DNA of 14,819 nucleotides from JBBSBR01 sp038251135 (GCA_038251135.1 JBBSBR010000019.1:1-14819); one strand, 5' to 3'; shown: positions 6,509-14,100, numbered from the stretch's first letter. Program-made: numbers and translations. Notes: generated by a model not told the origin, from the sequence alone.

Positions 6509-7183
6509 TTATTTGGCGGCGCTCAAGACTCCGTCGCGAAGCACGAACGTCTGATCGGTCTGGCCGGCAATTTCTAAGTCATGGGTGACGGCTATAATGG
6601 TCGTCTTTTCGGAGCGTGCCAGCTTGTGCAGCAACTCCACGATCATCTTGCCGGTCTGGGTGTCGAGATTACCGGTCGGCTCATCGGCCAGAATCAGTTT
6701 CGGCCGGTTAGCCAGCGACCGCGCTATAGCGACCCGCTGCTGCTCGCCGCCCGACAACCGGCCCGGCTTCCGCGCCTGCTTGGTAGCGTCGAGCCCGACT
6801 TGGGTCAGCAGCTCTTCGGCGCGCTTACGGCGCTGAGCAGCCCCAACGCCAGCAAACTCCATCGGCATCATGACGTTTTCAAGCGCCGTTAAATTCGGGA
6901 TGAGGTTATAACTCTGAAAAATAAACCCGATGGCGCTGCCCCTGTAATTGGTCAGGGCATGGTCGCGATACTTAGTAATATCGTCGCCGCCGACTTCGAT
7001 CTTGCCACTCGTCGGGCGATCTAGGGCACCGAGCAAGGCCAAGAGGGTGCTCTTGCCGCTTCCGCTTTTGCCGACGATCGAAACGAATCGTCCGTCGCCG
7101 ACTTCGAAACTAACATCTTTGACTGCGACGACTTTCGTGTCCCCGGACGAGAACTGCTTGGTGACGTTCGATACTTTCAACAT
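6509..7183 (-). CDS. ABC transporter ATPase, MacB/LolD type
   Basis: The protein has 224 residues and a full set of ABC ATPase motifs: Walker A GKSGSGKST (38-46), Q-loop Gln90, signature LSGGEQQ (143-149), Walker B LILADE (163-168) with Glu168, and H-loop His201. The SYNLIPNLTALENVMMP stretch after the Q-loop and DEPTGNLD are typical of the MacB/LolD/FtsE branch, which drives mechanotransmission or extracytoplasmic release rather than ordinary uptake. The start is ATG 7183, which overlaps the permease stop in TAATG; a GAGGG ribosome-binding site lies just upstream inside the permease gene. The open frame continues 39 codons further upstream but that stretch only shadows the permease gene. Substrate unknown; export of a peptide, lipid or antimicrobial is possible. 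Confidence 0.93.
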   Translation of the reverse strand: MLKVSNVTKQFSSGDTKVVAVKDVSFEVGDGRFVSIVGKSGSGKSTLLALLGALDRPTSGKIEVGGDDITKYRDHALTNYRGSAIGFIFQSYNLIPNLTALENVMMPMEFAGVGAAQRRKRAEELLTQVGLDATKQARKPGRLSGGEQQRVAIARSLANRPKLILADEPTGNLDTQTGKMIVELLHKLARSEKTTIIAVTHDLEIAGQTDQTFVLRDGVLSAAK

Positions 7184-8529
7184 TATTCTGCCCTCATTAC
7201 TTCGGCCGGTCGAACTTTTGATATAAGCCAGGCAGGTATGGCGCTGCCGACTACCGCGATTACGATGGCGGCGAGCAGCCCCCAGAGCAGAATCTCCCAA
7301 CCGACGGTTGTTTGAATGTTGGTAATACTCGTTCCGGCTGCACGGAAGGCTCTTCCGAATCCGCGCCCGTTGGTCGAAGCCGCAGTCGCAGCTTGTGCGC
7401 TGTTCGCCACCAGCAGCTTCGTTACGGGGTTGCCGGCAATCACGCCGATCACAAATCCGATCCCGGCTCCCATGAGCGTAAAGGTAACGGCCTCTACCAT
7501 AAACTGAGCGGTGATTTTGAGGTTCTGAGCGCCGATCGCCTTCATGACGCCGATTTCCCGACGGCGCTCACGCACGATCATAAGCATCGTCAGCAGGATG
7601 ATGGCCGCGCCAGCACCGACAGCCCCGATTAAACTGTACAGGGAAATACTCTTAATATTATCCAGCGGGGCCAGAGCCTGGGCCGAGGTATCCTGCTGGC
7701 TGACGACGTCGGCGACGGTCGTTCCAAGTGTGTTCTTGATGGCGGTTGTCGTGCCTTCGAGGTTGGTGATCGAATCGACCTGGACGGTGGCACTAGAGAT
7801 TACTCCCGGTTGCTGGCTAAGCCGCTGAACGGCGGCGATTGGCATCAGCAAGCCGCTATTTGAGAAGGTGTTACCGGCATCGAAAATACCGACTACCTGG
7901 ATAGCCGTGCCATAAGCCGTAAAGGTGGAGCCGACCTTGAGGTTGTTCTTGGTTGCCAGATCCTGTCCCACAAGGGCGACATTGGTGTCGGACTTGCCGT
8001 CGAAGCTCTGACCACTCGTAATCTTGACGGTTCCACCGCCACCACCGCCGCCCGGGCCTCCGCCCAAAGTGCTGACGCTGCTTGGATCATTGGTTCCGGT
8101 GACCGTTACCGGCAAGGTGAAATTTGCTTCTGCGGCAGCATTACCGCCCGGTCCACCCGCACCGCCGCCGCCAAAACGACGGCCGATCGTCCCGGGATCA
8201 ATCGAGGATACCAGATTGGTATTGCTAGACGTCAGCCGGTCCTGAAGGGTGGTCGTAACGCTCACGACATGAGCCGTTGCCGATACTTTGGCGATCTCAT
8301 CCGCCGTTAGCGGCGTACCGCCGCCTTGAAATCCCCGCGCGCCGGCCGGCGATACGGAAATCGTATTGCCGATCGATGACTTGACGGAGTCAATCTTTGC
8401 CTGAACTGCTTGCCGGGCGATGAGCATCGTAATTGCCAATCCGATACTCAGCCCCAAAATGATCACAATCGAAAATGTCCGAATACCGTTGCGAAAGGTG
8501 TTCCGAACGCCGCGCGAGATGACGCCCAT
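7183..8529 (-). CDS. ABC transporter permease, MacB/FtsX family
   Basis: The protein has 448 residues and the usual MacB-like plan. One membrane helix near the N-terminus (about 20-38) is followed by a large extracytoplasmic domain (about 40-295). Three C-terminal helices follow (about 296-319, 346-366, 412-436) with the FtsX motif RRREIGVMKAIGA at 322-334. Two strongly Gly-rich tracts interrupt the outer domain at 119-129 and 156-166. The loop before the last helix (370-410) is rich in Ala, Gly and Arg. It forms the transmembrane partner of the ATPase encoded immediately downstream. The start (ATG 8529) has only a weak ribosome-binding site (GGGACTT about 7 bases upstream). It is 62 bp downstream of trxB and may share its transcript. 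Confidence 0.9.
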   Translation of the reverse strand: MGVISRGVRNTFRNGIRTFSIVIILGLSIGLAITMLIARQAVQAKIDSVKSSIGNTISVSPAGARGFQGGGTPLTADEIAKVSATAHVVSVTTTLQDRLTSSNTNLVSSIDPGTIGRRFGGGGAGGPGGNAAAEANFTLPVTVTGTNDPSSVSTLGGGPGGGGGGGTVKITSGQSFDGKSDTNVALVGQDLATKNNLKVGSTFTAYGTAIQVVGIFDAGNTFSNSGLLMPIAAVQRLSQQPGVISSATVQVDSITNLEGTTTAIKNTLGTTVADVVSQQDTSAQALAPLDNIKSISLYSLIGAVGAGAAIILLTMLMIVRERRREIGVMKAIGAQNLKITAQFMVEAVTFTLMGAGIGFVIGVIAGNPVTKLLVANSAQAATAASTNGRGFGRAFRAAGTSITNIQTTVGWEILLWGLLAAIVIAVVGSAIPAWLISKVRPAEVMRAE

Positions 8530-8555
8530 AGTTTAAGTCCCGTATTTAGTTGTTG

Positions 8556-8576
8556 CTAAGCCAAGCGTAGGCTTAG
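8556..8576 (-). other. Small inverted repeat between trxB and the permease gene
   Basis: CTAAGCC (8556-8562) and GGCTTAG (8570-8576) form a 7-bp stem with a 7-nt loop. There is no U tract on either side, so it is not a convincing terminator. It could attenuate read-through or mark an mRNA processing site. Confidence 0.3.
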
Positions 8577-8591
8577 ATTCTGAGAAAGAGC

Positions 8592-9545
8592 TTAAGCCGT
8601 CACCGAAACCAGACTCTCGAGATATCGCTGAGCATCAAGCGTGGCGCGGCATCCGCTACCGGCCGACGTGATGGCTTGACGATAGACCGGATCCTGCACG
8701 TCGCCGCAAGCAAAGACGCCCTCGATGCCGGTCGCTTGGCTGGCGCCGGTCGTGACAATATATCCGGCCGGGTCAAGCTCAAGCTGGCCTCGAACTAGCT
8801 CCGTATTGGGCGTATGCCCGATGGCGACAAACAACCCTTCGGCCGCCAGAGTCGAACTCACGCCCGTATCGGCGTTCCTCAAACGCAGCCCGGAGATTTT
8901 TTCTTTCCCGTCGATCCCGGTAACTTCTTCCCCGAGCCGCCAGAAAATCTTGAGATTGGCCTCGGCCCGATCCTGCATAATCCGGCTCGCCCTCAACTCC
9001 GTACGCCGATGCACAACCGTTACGCTGTCGGCATGGTTAGTCAGAAAAAGGGCCTCCTCCAAGGCCGAATCTCCACCCCCTACTACCGCTACGGCCTTGC
9101 CCCGAAAGAAGAATCCGTCGCACGTCGCGCAAGTCGACAGGCCCCGATTAGCCCAATCCCATATACCCGGTAGCGGCAACATATTAGGCTTGGCGCCGGT
9201 CGAGATTATCAGTGACGCTGCCCGAAACACCTCCTTGCCAACCCGGACTGTAAATGGCCGCTGCGTCAGATCGATCTGGGACGCGCGCTTCCCGACAATC
9301 TCCGTTCCGAAACGTACGGCCTGTTCGCGCAGCCCCGAAATTAGCTCCGGCCCCGTGATTGACGCAGGAAAGCCAGGGTAGTTCTCGACCTCAGTTGTAT
9401 TCATGAGCTGGCCACCCGGCAGATCGTTATTGGCGATCGCCTCACCCTCTAATAGCAGGGGCTCCAGACCGGCGCGCGCGGCATATATCGCCGCCGTTAA
9501 TCCGGCCGGCCCCGAACCCACGATGATGACTTTGTGCTGATTCAT
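8592..9545 (-). CDS. trxB: Thioredoxin reductase (NADPH, FAD)
   Basis: The protein has 317 residues, the normal length for low-molecular-weight thioredoxin reductase. It has the FAD-binding GSGPAG (10-15), the redox-active CATC (139-142), the NADPH-binding GGGDSA (156-161) with HRR (179-181), and the second FAD motif ending in CGDV (280-283). It transfers electrons from NADPH through FAD and the CATC disulfide to thioredoxin. Its ATG overlaps the trxA stop in ATGA, so the pair is translationally coupled. The neighbouring divergent nrdJ encodes an enzyme that needs this electron source. Confidence 0.95.
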   Translation of the reverse strand: MNQHKVIIVGSGPAGLTAAIYAARAGLEPLLLEGEAIANNDLPGGQLMNTTEVENYPGFPASITGPELISGLREQAVRFGTEIVGKRASQIDLTQRPFTVRVGKEVFRAASLIISTGAKPNMLPLPGIWDWANRGLSTCATCDGFFFRGKAVAVVGGGDSALEEALFLTNHADSVTVVHRRTELRASRIMQDRAEANLKIFWRLGEEVTGIDGKEKISGLRLRNADTGVSSTLAAEGLFVAIGHTPNTELVRGQLELDPAGYIVTTGASQATGIEGVFACGDVQDPVYRQAITSAGSGCRATLDAQRYLESLVSVTA

Positions 9546-9853
9546 AGCGCTGCGTCTAAGGCCGCCGCTAGCCGATGCGGGTCAAGCGTACCCACCGCCT
9601 CAAAGATTGTCCGGCCACCTCGGAGTAAACGGACGGTGGGGAGGCCACCGATACCGAGCTTACCGGCCAGCTCGGGCAGATCTTCGATATTTAGCTTTAA
9701 AAGTTCTACGCCTGACCGCTCGGCGGCCGCCTCGACAATCGGATCAATAATCTTACAAGGTACGCACCAGGGCGCCCAAACATCGAGCAATACTAACCCG
9801 GCCGATTTTTCCACAACCGTTTCGTAATTATCCGCGGTGATCGTTTGTGCCAT
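9542..9853 (-). CDS. trxA: Thioredoxin
   Basis: The protein has 103 residues, a normal single-domain thioredoxin. The active site is WCVPC (29-33), with Val in place of the usual Gly. Pro72 in GLPT is the conserved cis-proline, and LLDVWAPWC forms the strand leading into the active site. The start at ATG 9853 is supported by AGGAGGG a few bases upstream on the minus strand; the frame stays open to 9937 but the extension does not look like thioredoxin. It reduces protein disulfides in the cytoplasm and is itself reduced by the trxB product encoded directly downstream. Confidence 0.93.
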   Translation of the reverse strand: MAQTITADNYETVVEKSAGLVLLDVWAPWCVPCKIIDPIVEAAAERSGVELLKLNIEDLPELAGKLGIGGLPTVRLLRGGRTIFEAVGTLDPHRLAAALDAAL

Positions 9854-9893
9854 CTTACCCTCCTGCTTGTGGATATCTAGTGTTGTTTTACTG

Positions 9894-9923
9894 TTGACGT
9901 GCGCTATATGCGGCGTCCATACT
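9894..9923 (+). promoter_or_regulatory. Possible nrdJ promoter in the divergent trxA-nrdJ gap
   Basis: TTGACG (9894-9899) and CATACT (9918-9923) are 18 bp apart. An imperfect palindrome, GCTA-ATGT-TAAC-ACAT-G-TAGC, lies immediately downstream at 9924-9944, about where transcription would begin, and could be an operator. The 141-bp gap has no recognisable cobalamin riboswitch. Confidence 0.3.
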
Positions 9924-9994
9924 GCTAATGTTAACACATGTAGCGTACAAATAAAGTGTAACCACGCTAAATACCGGACTAAGGAGGGAAACCA

Positions 9995-12550
9995 ATGTCA
10001 TTAGCCACGCAAAATAAGCAGCTACCGGCCGAATCGGCCGCGCAGCAGCGGGAACTCGAAAAGATTTATGAAATCGGACGGGCTATCCCGCCGGTCCCGA
10101 CCGACCTGATCGACCCGCAGTTCAGTGAGAATGCCTGGTATATCGGCCAGACCCGCTACGCGCGGCGCGATGCAGCCGGCAAACCGATCGAGACGCCGCG
10201 CGAGGTACTGTGGCGCGTTGCCTACAATGTAGCCACGGCCGAGCGGCTCTATGCCAAGTCGCCGCAGAAAGCTCATCTGGAGGCCGCGCGAACCTTCTAT
10301 AACCTGATGGCCAACCAGGAATATATTGCCAACACGCCGACCATGCTGAATGCCGGTAAGCCCAACCAGCAGCTGTCGGCCTGTTTCGTCCTGCCCGTCG
10401 AAGACAGTCTGAATTCAATTCTTGCCTCGGCCACCGACATGGCGCTCATCCACAAAAGTGGCGGCGGGACGGGATTTTCCTTCAGCCGGCTGCGCCCCAA
10501 AGGCGATGTAATTTCTACATCAGGCGGTACGACGACCGGGCCGATCGCCTTCATGCAAACCTACAACGACATTACCTCGAGTATCCGTCAGGGCGGCGTC
10601 CGCCGGGGGGCCAATATGGGCATCCTGCACTATACCCACCCGGACATTCTGCTGTTTGCCGTCTATAAGGTCGATGAGTTCTCGCTGACCAACTTCAACA
10701 TTTCGGTAACGGTCGACGAAGCCTTCTACGAAACGGTGAGGCGCGACGCCGCAGCCTTGCCACCGGATTACGAAGATGCTTTCGACTACGCTTCACTCAT
10801 CGCGGAGTTGAAGGAGGCGCACCAGACGCGAGATCTCGACCTCAAAATCGTGCAGCTCGACGCGGCCGTCGCCAAACTGCGCGCCTGGACCGACGAAGCT
10901 GATCCCGAGCATGGCTACGAGCTCATCAACCCCCATACCAAAACCGCCGTCGGCCGCTTAAACGCCAAGAAAGTCTATGATCTGATTACCCGACTCGCTT
11001 GGCAGTACGGCGACCCGGGCATGATCATGATTGACCGCATCAACAACTCGCGCGCCAATCCCACTCCCCAGCTCGGCCAGATTGAAGCCACCAATCCCTG
11101 CGGCGAACAGCCGCTCCTCCCCTACGACGCCTGCACGCTGGGCAGTATCAACGTGGCAAAATTTGTGGCCAGGGACGACTTCGACTGGCCCCGGCTGCGC
11201 ACGACAATTCATGCTGCCACCCGCTTTCTAGACGACGTGCTGGATATGAATGAATACCCGATCGAACAGGTGCGCCGTACCACCCGAGCCATCCGCCGAA
11301 TCGGACTTGGCATCATGGGTTTTGCCGATGCACTGCTGGCACTCAATATCGGCTACAACACCGACGAGGGCGTGGCAACGGCGGAGAAACTTATGAAGTT
11401 CGTCCAGGAAGAGGCTGACCGCGCCTCGGTTGAGCTGGCGCGCGGGCGCGGCGTCTTCCCGGCCTTCGCCGGCTCCATTTACGATCGCCCCGGTGAGATT
11501 CGCCCCCGCAACGGCGCCCGTACCACCATCGCGCCAACCGGAACCATCGCGATGCTCGCCGATTGCTCAAGCGGCTGTGAACCGCTCTTTGCCTTAGCCT
11601 ATGCGAAGAATACCATCGAAGGCAAACGCATCTTCCAGACCTCGCCTTATCTGCAGGCGGCGCTCGCGGAGCGCGGTCTGGACACGGAGGATATTCTGCA
11701 GAAGATCCAAGACAACGGCGGCAGCGTGCAGGGACTCGAAGAAATACCGGATGATATTCAGCGGGTGTTCGTGGTAGCCGGCGACATTACCCCGGAATGG
11801 CACTTAAATATCCAGGCTGCCTTTCAGCGTTTCACCGACAATGCCATATCCAAGACTATCAATTTCGCCAATGATGCCACCGTGCAGGACGTGCGCGACG
11901 CCTACTGGCTGGCCTATGAATCCGGCTGCAAGGGCATTACCATCTACCGTGACGGGTCGCGCGAGAAGCAGGTTCTCGAAACCAAAAAAGACGGCTCCTA
12001 CTATGACCAACTGGCGGGCAAAGCGACAGCGGCCGTAACCGTCAAGGGCCGCCCGGCGATTCTGACCGGCCAGACCTACAAGATCGCTACGCCCATAGGC
12101 AGCGCCTTCGTCTCAATCAATGAAGATCCCGATGGCAATATCTTTGAGGTTTTCGTTAACGTCGGCCGTGCCGGCTCGGACATTACGGCTGACGCCGAGG
12201 CCATCGGCCGCCTTATTTCGCTGGCCTTTCGTATCCCCTCCACGTATTCCTCGGACCAGATAGCCCAAAACGTCGTCGAACAGCTCTCCGGTATCGGCGG
12301 CTCGTCTTCGGCCGGGTTCGGACCCCAGCGCGTGCGTTCGCTGGCCGACGCGGTCGCCAAGTCTATCCGCGAGCACGAAAACGCCAGAGCCGGTACCGCG
12401 AAAGCCTTCGATACGCCCGTCATGGCTTCGGCATTCGATAACAAGCCAACCGCCAATCAAGTTGATTTCTGCCCGGATTGCGGTACGGCCGCCCTGCGTT
12501 TCATCGAGGGCTGCCAGAAATGTGAAGCCTGCGGCTTCAGTAAGTGCTAA
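9995..12550 (+). CDS. nrdJ: Class II ribonucleotide reductase, adenosylcobalamin-dependent
   Basis: The protein has 851 residues. It reduces ribonucleotides to deoxyribonucleotides using a radical generated from adenosylcobalamin, so it needs neither oxygen nor a second radical subunit. N367, C369 and E371 in NPCGE form the active site. C130 and C380 fit the redox-active pair, and the 11-residue spacing from C369 to C380 equals that of Thermotoga maritima NrdJ as I recall it. PTGTI (514-518) matches the family's phosphate-binding loop. The C-terminus carries Cys826, 829, 840, 843, 846 and 851 in the usual CxxC-rich tail that passes electrons from thioredoxin. No N-terminal ATP cone is evident. 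Residues about 252-306 are an extra, mostly helical segment compared with T. maritima. AAGGAGGG (9981-9988) is an excellent ribosome-binding site. It heads the cluster with the adenosyltransferase 3 bp downstream. Confidence 0.96.
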   Translation: MSLATQNKQLPAESAAQQRELEKIYEIGRAIPPVPTDLIDPQFSENAWYIGQTRYARRDAAGKPIETPREVLWRVAYNVATAERLYAKSPQKAHLEAARTFYNLMANQEYIANTPTMLNAGKPNQQLSACFVLPVEDSLNSILASATDMALIHKSGGGTGFSFSRLRPKGDVISTSGGTTTGPIAFMQTYNDITSSIRQGGVRRGANMGILHYTHPDILLFAVYKVDEFSLTNFNISVTVDEAFYETVRRDAAALPPDYEDAFDYASLIAELKEAHQTRDLDLKIVQLDAAVAKLRAWTDEADPEHGYELINPHTKTAVGRLNAKKVYDLITRLAWQYGDPGMIMIDRINNSRANPTPQLGQIEATNPCGEQPLLPYDACTLGSINVAKFVARDDFDWPRLRTTIHAATRFLDDVLDMNEYPIEQVRRTTRAIRRIGLGIMGFADALLALNIGYNTDEGVATAEKLMKFVQEEADRASVELARGRGVFPAFAGSIYDRPGEIRPRNGARTTIAPTGTIAMLADCSSGCEPLFALAYAKNTIEGKRIFQTSPYLQAALAERGLDTEDILQKIQDNGGSVQGLEEIPDDIQRVFVVAGDITPEWHLNIQAAFQRFTDNAISKTINFANDATVQDVRDAYWLAYESGCKGITIYRDGSREKQVLETKKDGSYYDQLAGKATAAVTVKGRPAILTGQTYKIATPIGSAFVSINEDPDGNIFEVFVNVGRAGSDITADAEAIGRLISLAFRIPSTYSSDQIAQNVVEQLSGIGGSSSAGFGPQRVRSLADAVAKSIREHENARAGTAKAFDTPVMASAFDNKPTANQVDFCPDCGTAALRFIEGCQKCEACGFSKC

Positions 12551-12553
12551 ATC

Positions 12554-13105
12554 ATGAGCCAGCCGCACGCTCAAACCGCCAAAGGCCTAACCATCGTCTA
12601 CACCGGCGACGGTAAAGGTAAGACTACGGCCGCCATGGGTCTCGCCCTCCGCGCCTCCGGTTACGGACGGAGGATTCTCGTGATCCAATTCGTGAAAATT
12701 TGGTTCACCGGGGAGAAAGCCGGATTTGAACACATCCCGAACGTCGAGTTCATCCAAGCGGGTAAAGGTTTCTACAAGATTATGAACGATCAACTCGCAC
12801 CCGAGGAGCACATCAACGCCGCCCGCGGGGCGCTGGATCTGGCCCGCACCAAGATCGCCAGCGGCAACTACGACGTGGTGGTTCTCGACGAGATCATCGG
12901 CAGCATCACCGGCGGCCTTCTGGAACTTGAAGCCGTGCTCAAGCTGATCGACGACAAGCCGCCCAATCTCGATTTGGTCCTCACCGGTCATCGGGGACGC
13001 GAACTGCCAACACTGCTCGACCGCGCCGATCTGGTCACGGAGATGGTCAAGATCAAACACCCGTACGATGCCGGCATATTGGCCAAAGAAACGATCGACT
13101 ACTAA
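12554..13105 (+). CDS. cobO: Corrinoid adenosyltransferase (CobO/BtuR/CobA type)
   Basis: The protein has 183 residues, close to the E. coli BtuR (CobA) length. It transfers the 5'-deoxyadenosyl group of ATP to the cobalt of cob(I)alamin, making adenosylcobalamin. The P-loop GDGKGKTT (18-25) is followed by the family's GLALRASGYG stretch and VIQFVK. VVLDEI gives the Walker B-like strand, then LTGHRG, and the C-terminus has KHPYDAGILA and a terminal IDY as in E. coli BtuR. It starts 3 bp after the nrdJ stop with no clear Shine-Dalgarno sequence, so it is probably coupled to nrdJ translation. Its product is the cofactor that the NrdJ enzyme consumes. No corrin-ring synthesis gene is in the window, so the role is most likely salvage. 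Confidence 0.93.
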   Translation: MSQPHAQTAKGLTIVYTGDGKGKTTAAMGLALRASGYGRRILVIQFVKIWFTGEKAGFEHIPNVEFIQAGKGFYKIMNDQLAPEEHINAARGALDLARTKIASGNYDVVVLDEIIGSITGGLLELEAVLKLIDDKPPNLDLVLTGHRGRELPTLLDRADLVTEMVKIKHPYDAGILAKETIDY

Positions 13106-13120
13106 CCAAGGAATCCCAGC

Positions 13121-13501
13121 ATGAAGACTCGCACCAAGACACTTGTAATCGCCACCATCCTGCTGGCTGTTGCCGCGGGCATCGTGACCGCCGCCGCCCT
13201 CGCTCCGGTACGCGGTGCCGTTCAGTCTGCCCAAGCCAAGCCGGCACCATCGTCATCTGATCTCAGTTACCAAGGCGTCGACGGCCAGACGGCCCTTGAG
13301 CTGCTCGTCGTCAAGGCCGCTGCCCAGATAAAGGGCACGGGTGCCAATGCCTACGTCACCGCCATCAACGGACGGATTGCCGATGAGTCCAAGAAGGAAT
13401 ACTGGGCGTTATATATTAATGACAAGCTGGCCGACGTTGGAGCCGGCAGTTACGTCACCAAATCCGGCGACCAGATTCGCTGGCATATCGAAACCTACTA
13501 G
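13121..13501 (+). CDS. Secreted DUF4430 protein, transcobalamin beta-domain-like
   Basis: The protein has 126 residues. Residues about 7-28 are a hydrophobic signal segment behind basic KTRTK; AQA near residue 39 could be the cleavage site, otherwise the protein stays anchored. There is no lipobox Cys. Residues about 50-126 fit DUF4430: TALELLVVKA, then an AYVTAINGRIA segment, then YWALYINDK and a terminal GDQIRWHIETY. DUF4430 is related to the C-terminal beta domain of animal transcobalamin and intrinsic factor, which helps to hold cobalamin. I infer an extracellular cobalamin-binding role from this and from its place directly after nrdJ and cobO. AAGGA at 13109-13113 supports the ATG. It could instead bind another ligand, since DUF4430 is functionally diverse. 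Confidence 0.8.
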   Translation: MKTRTKTLVIATILLAVAAGIVTAAALAPVRGAVQSAQAKPAPSSSDLSYQGVDGQTALELLVVKAAAQIKGTGANAYVTAINGRIADESKKEYWALYINDKLADVGAGSYVTKSGDQIRWHIETY

Positions 13502-13510
13502 GAGGCTATC

Positions 13511-14068
13511 GTGAAAATACGCAATGCCTATCTGGCGGCCGGCTTACTGGTAGCGGCAGCCGCAACCTGGCGCATAATCAATTGGCAGACCATGCTGGCT
13601 CCGAATCTGGAGCTTGTCACCACCTCCGCGGTGCTGGCGGCCGTTTTTCTACCCCGCCGGTTTGCACTGGCCGTTCCGCTGACGGCAATCGTCGTCTCCG
13701 ACGCCGTTATCGGCAACTCCCCCATCCTGCTATTTACCTGGAGCGCTTGGGCGGTTATCGGTCTGGCAGCACTGTTGCTCAAGCCCCTGCGGCCACGCCC
13801 AAAACTCCTGCTACTAGCCGGCTTTGGCGGTGCCATCGCTTCGTCGCTCTTCTTCTTTGCCTATACCAACTTCGGCGTCTGGCTCATCGGCGGGCTCTAC
13901 CCGCACACTTTGAACGGGCTGCTCGCAAGCTACGTTATGGGACTACCGTTCTACCGGACGATGATCATCGGGAATTCACTGCTCGTACCGCTCGGCCTGA
14001 CACTGGCATTGGCTATCAGCAAAGTTGCCTCAGCCGTTGACACGCGCTTGCCAAAGCCTCAAAGTTAG
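13511..14068 (+). CDS. DUF6580 membrane protein, ECF S-component-like putative transporter
   Basis: The protein has 185 residues and about five or six hydrophobic segments. Landmarks of DUF6580 are visible: an LTAIVVSDAVIGN segment near residue 60, FFFAYTNFGVWL (about 116-127), YPHTLNGLLASY, and GLPFYRTMIIGNSL. To my knowledge DUF6580 proteins are annotated as putative transport proteins resembling substrate-binding S components of ECF vitamin transporters. The start is GTG 13511, with AGGAGG (13500-13505) overlapping the stop codon of the DUF4430 gene. Context suggests cobalamin or a precursor as the substrate. No ECF ATPases or EcfT are in the window, so energising subunits would have to be encoded elsewhere or the protein acts alone. 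Confidence 0.8.
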   Translation: MKIRNAYLAAGLLVAAAATWRIINWQTMLAPNLELVTTSAVLAAVFLPRRFALAVPLTAIVVSDAVIGNSPILLFTWSAWAVIGLAALLLKPLRPRPKLLLLAGFGGAIASSLFFFAYTNFGVWLIGGLYPHTLNGLLASYVMGLPFYRTMIIGNSLLVPLGLTLALAISKVASAVDTRLPKPQS

Positions 14069-14100
14069 GGTATTGGATGTTTGTCGGGAGCACTTAACCA

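Noticed and set aside
7184..7300. 39-codon N-terminal extension of the ABC ATPase frame
   Set aside because: It overlaps the 3' end of the permease gene, has Arg/His-rich non-conserved sequence, and the internal ATG at 7183 has a ribosome-binding site and gives the normal family N-terminus (MLKVSNV).
8556..8576. Terminator after trxB
   Set aside because: The stem is only 7 bp and no U tract follows on the minus strand; kept only as an inverted repeat.
9854..9937. 28-codon upstream extension of thioredoxin
   Set aside because: AGGAGGG directly upstream of ATG 9853 and normal thioredoxin length favour the shorter form; the extension reads through the intergenic promoter region.
9930..9960. 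NrdR box pair upstream of nrdJ
   Set aside because: The ACACTTTATTTGTA stretch on the minus strand matches only about half of the ACACTATATATAGTGT consensus, and no properly spaced second box is evident.
9854..9994. Cobalamin riboswitch upstream of nrdJ
   Set aside because: The 141-bp gap is short and I see no B12-box-like sequence; the region has only small palindromes and promoter-like boxes.
12587..13234. 215-codon minus-strand frame opposite cobO
   Set aside because: cobO has clear family motifs on the plus strand and no recognisable domain appears in the antisense product.
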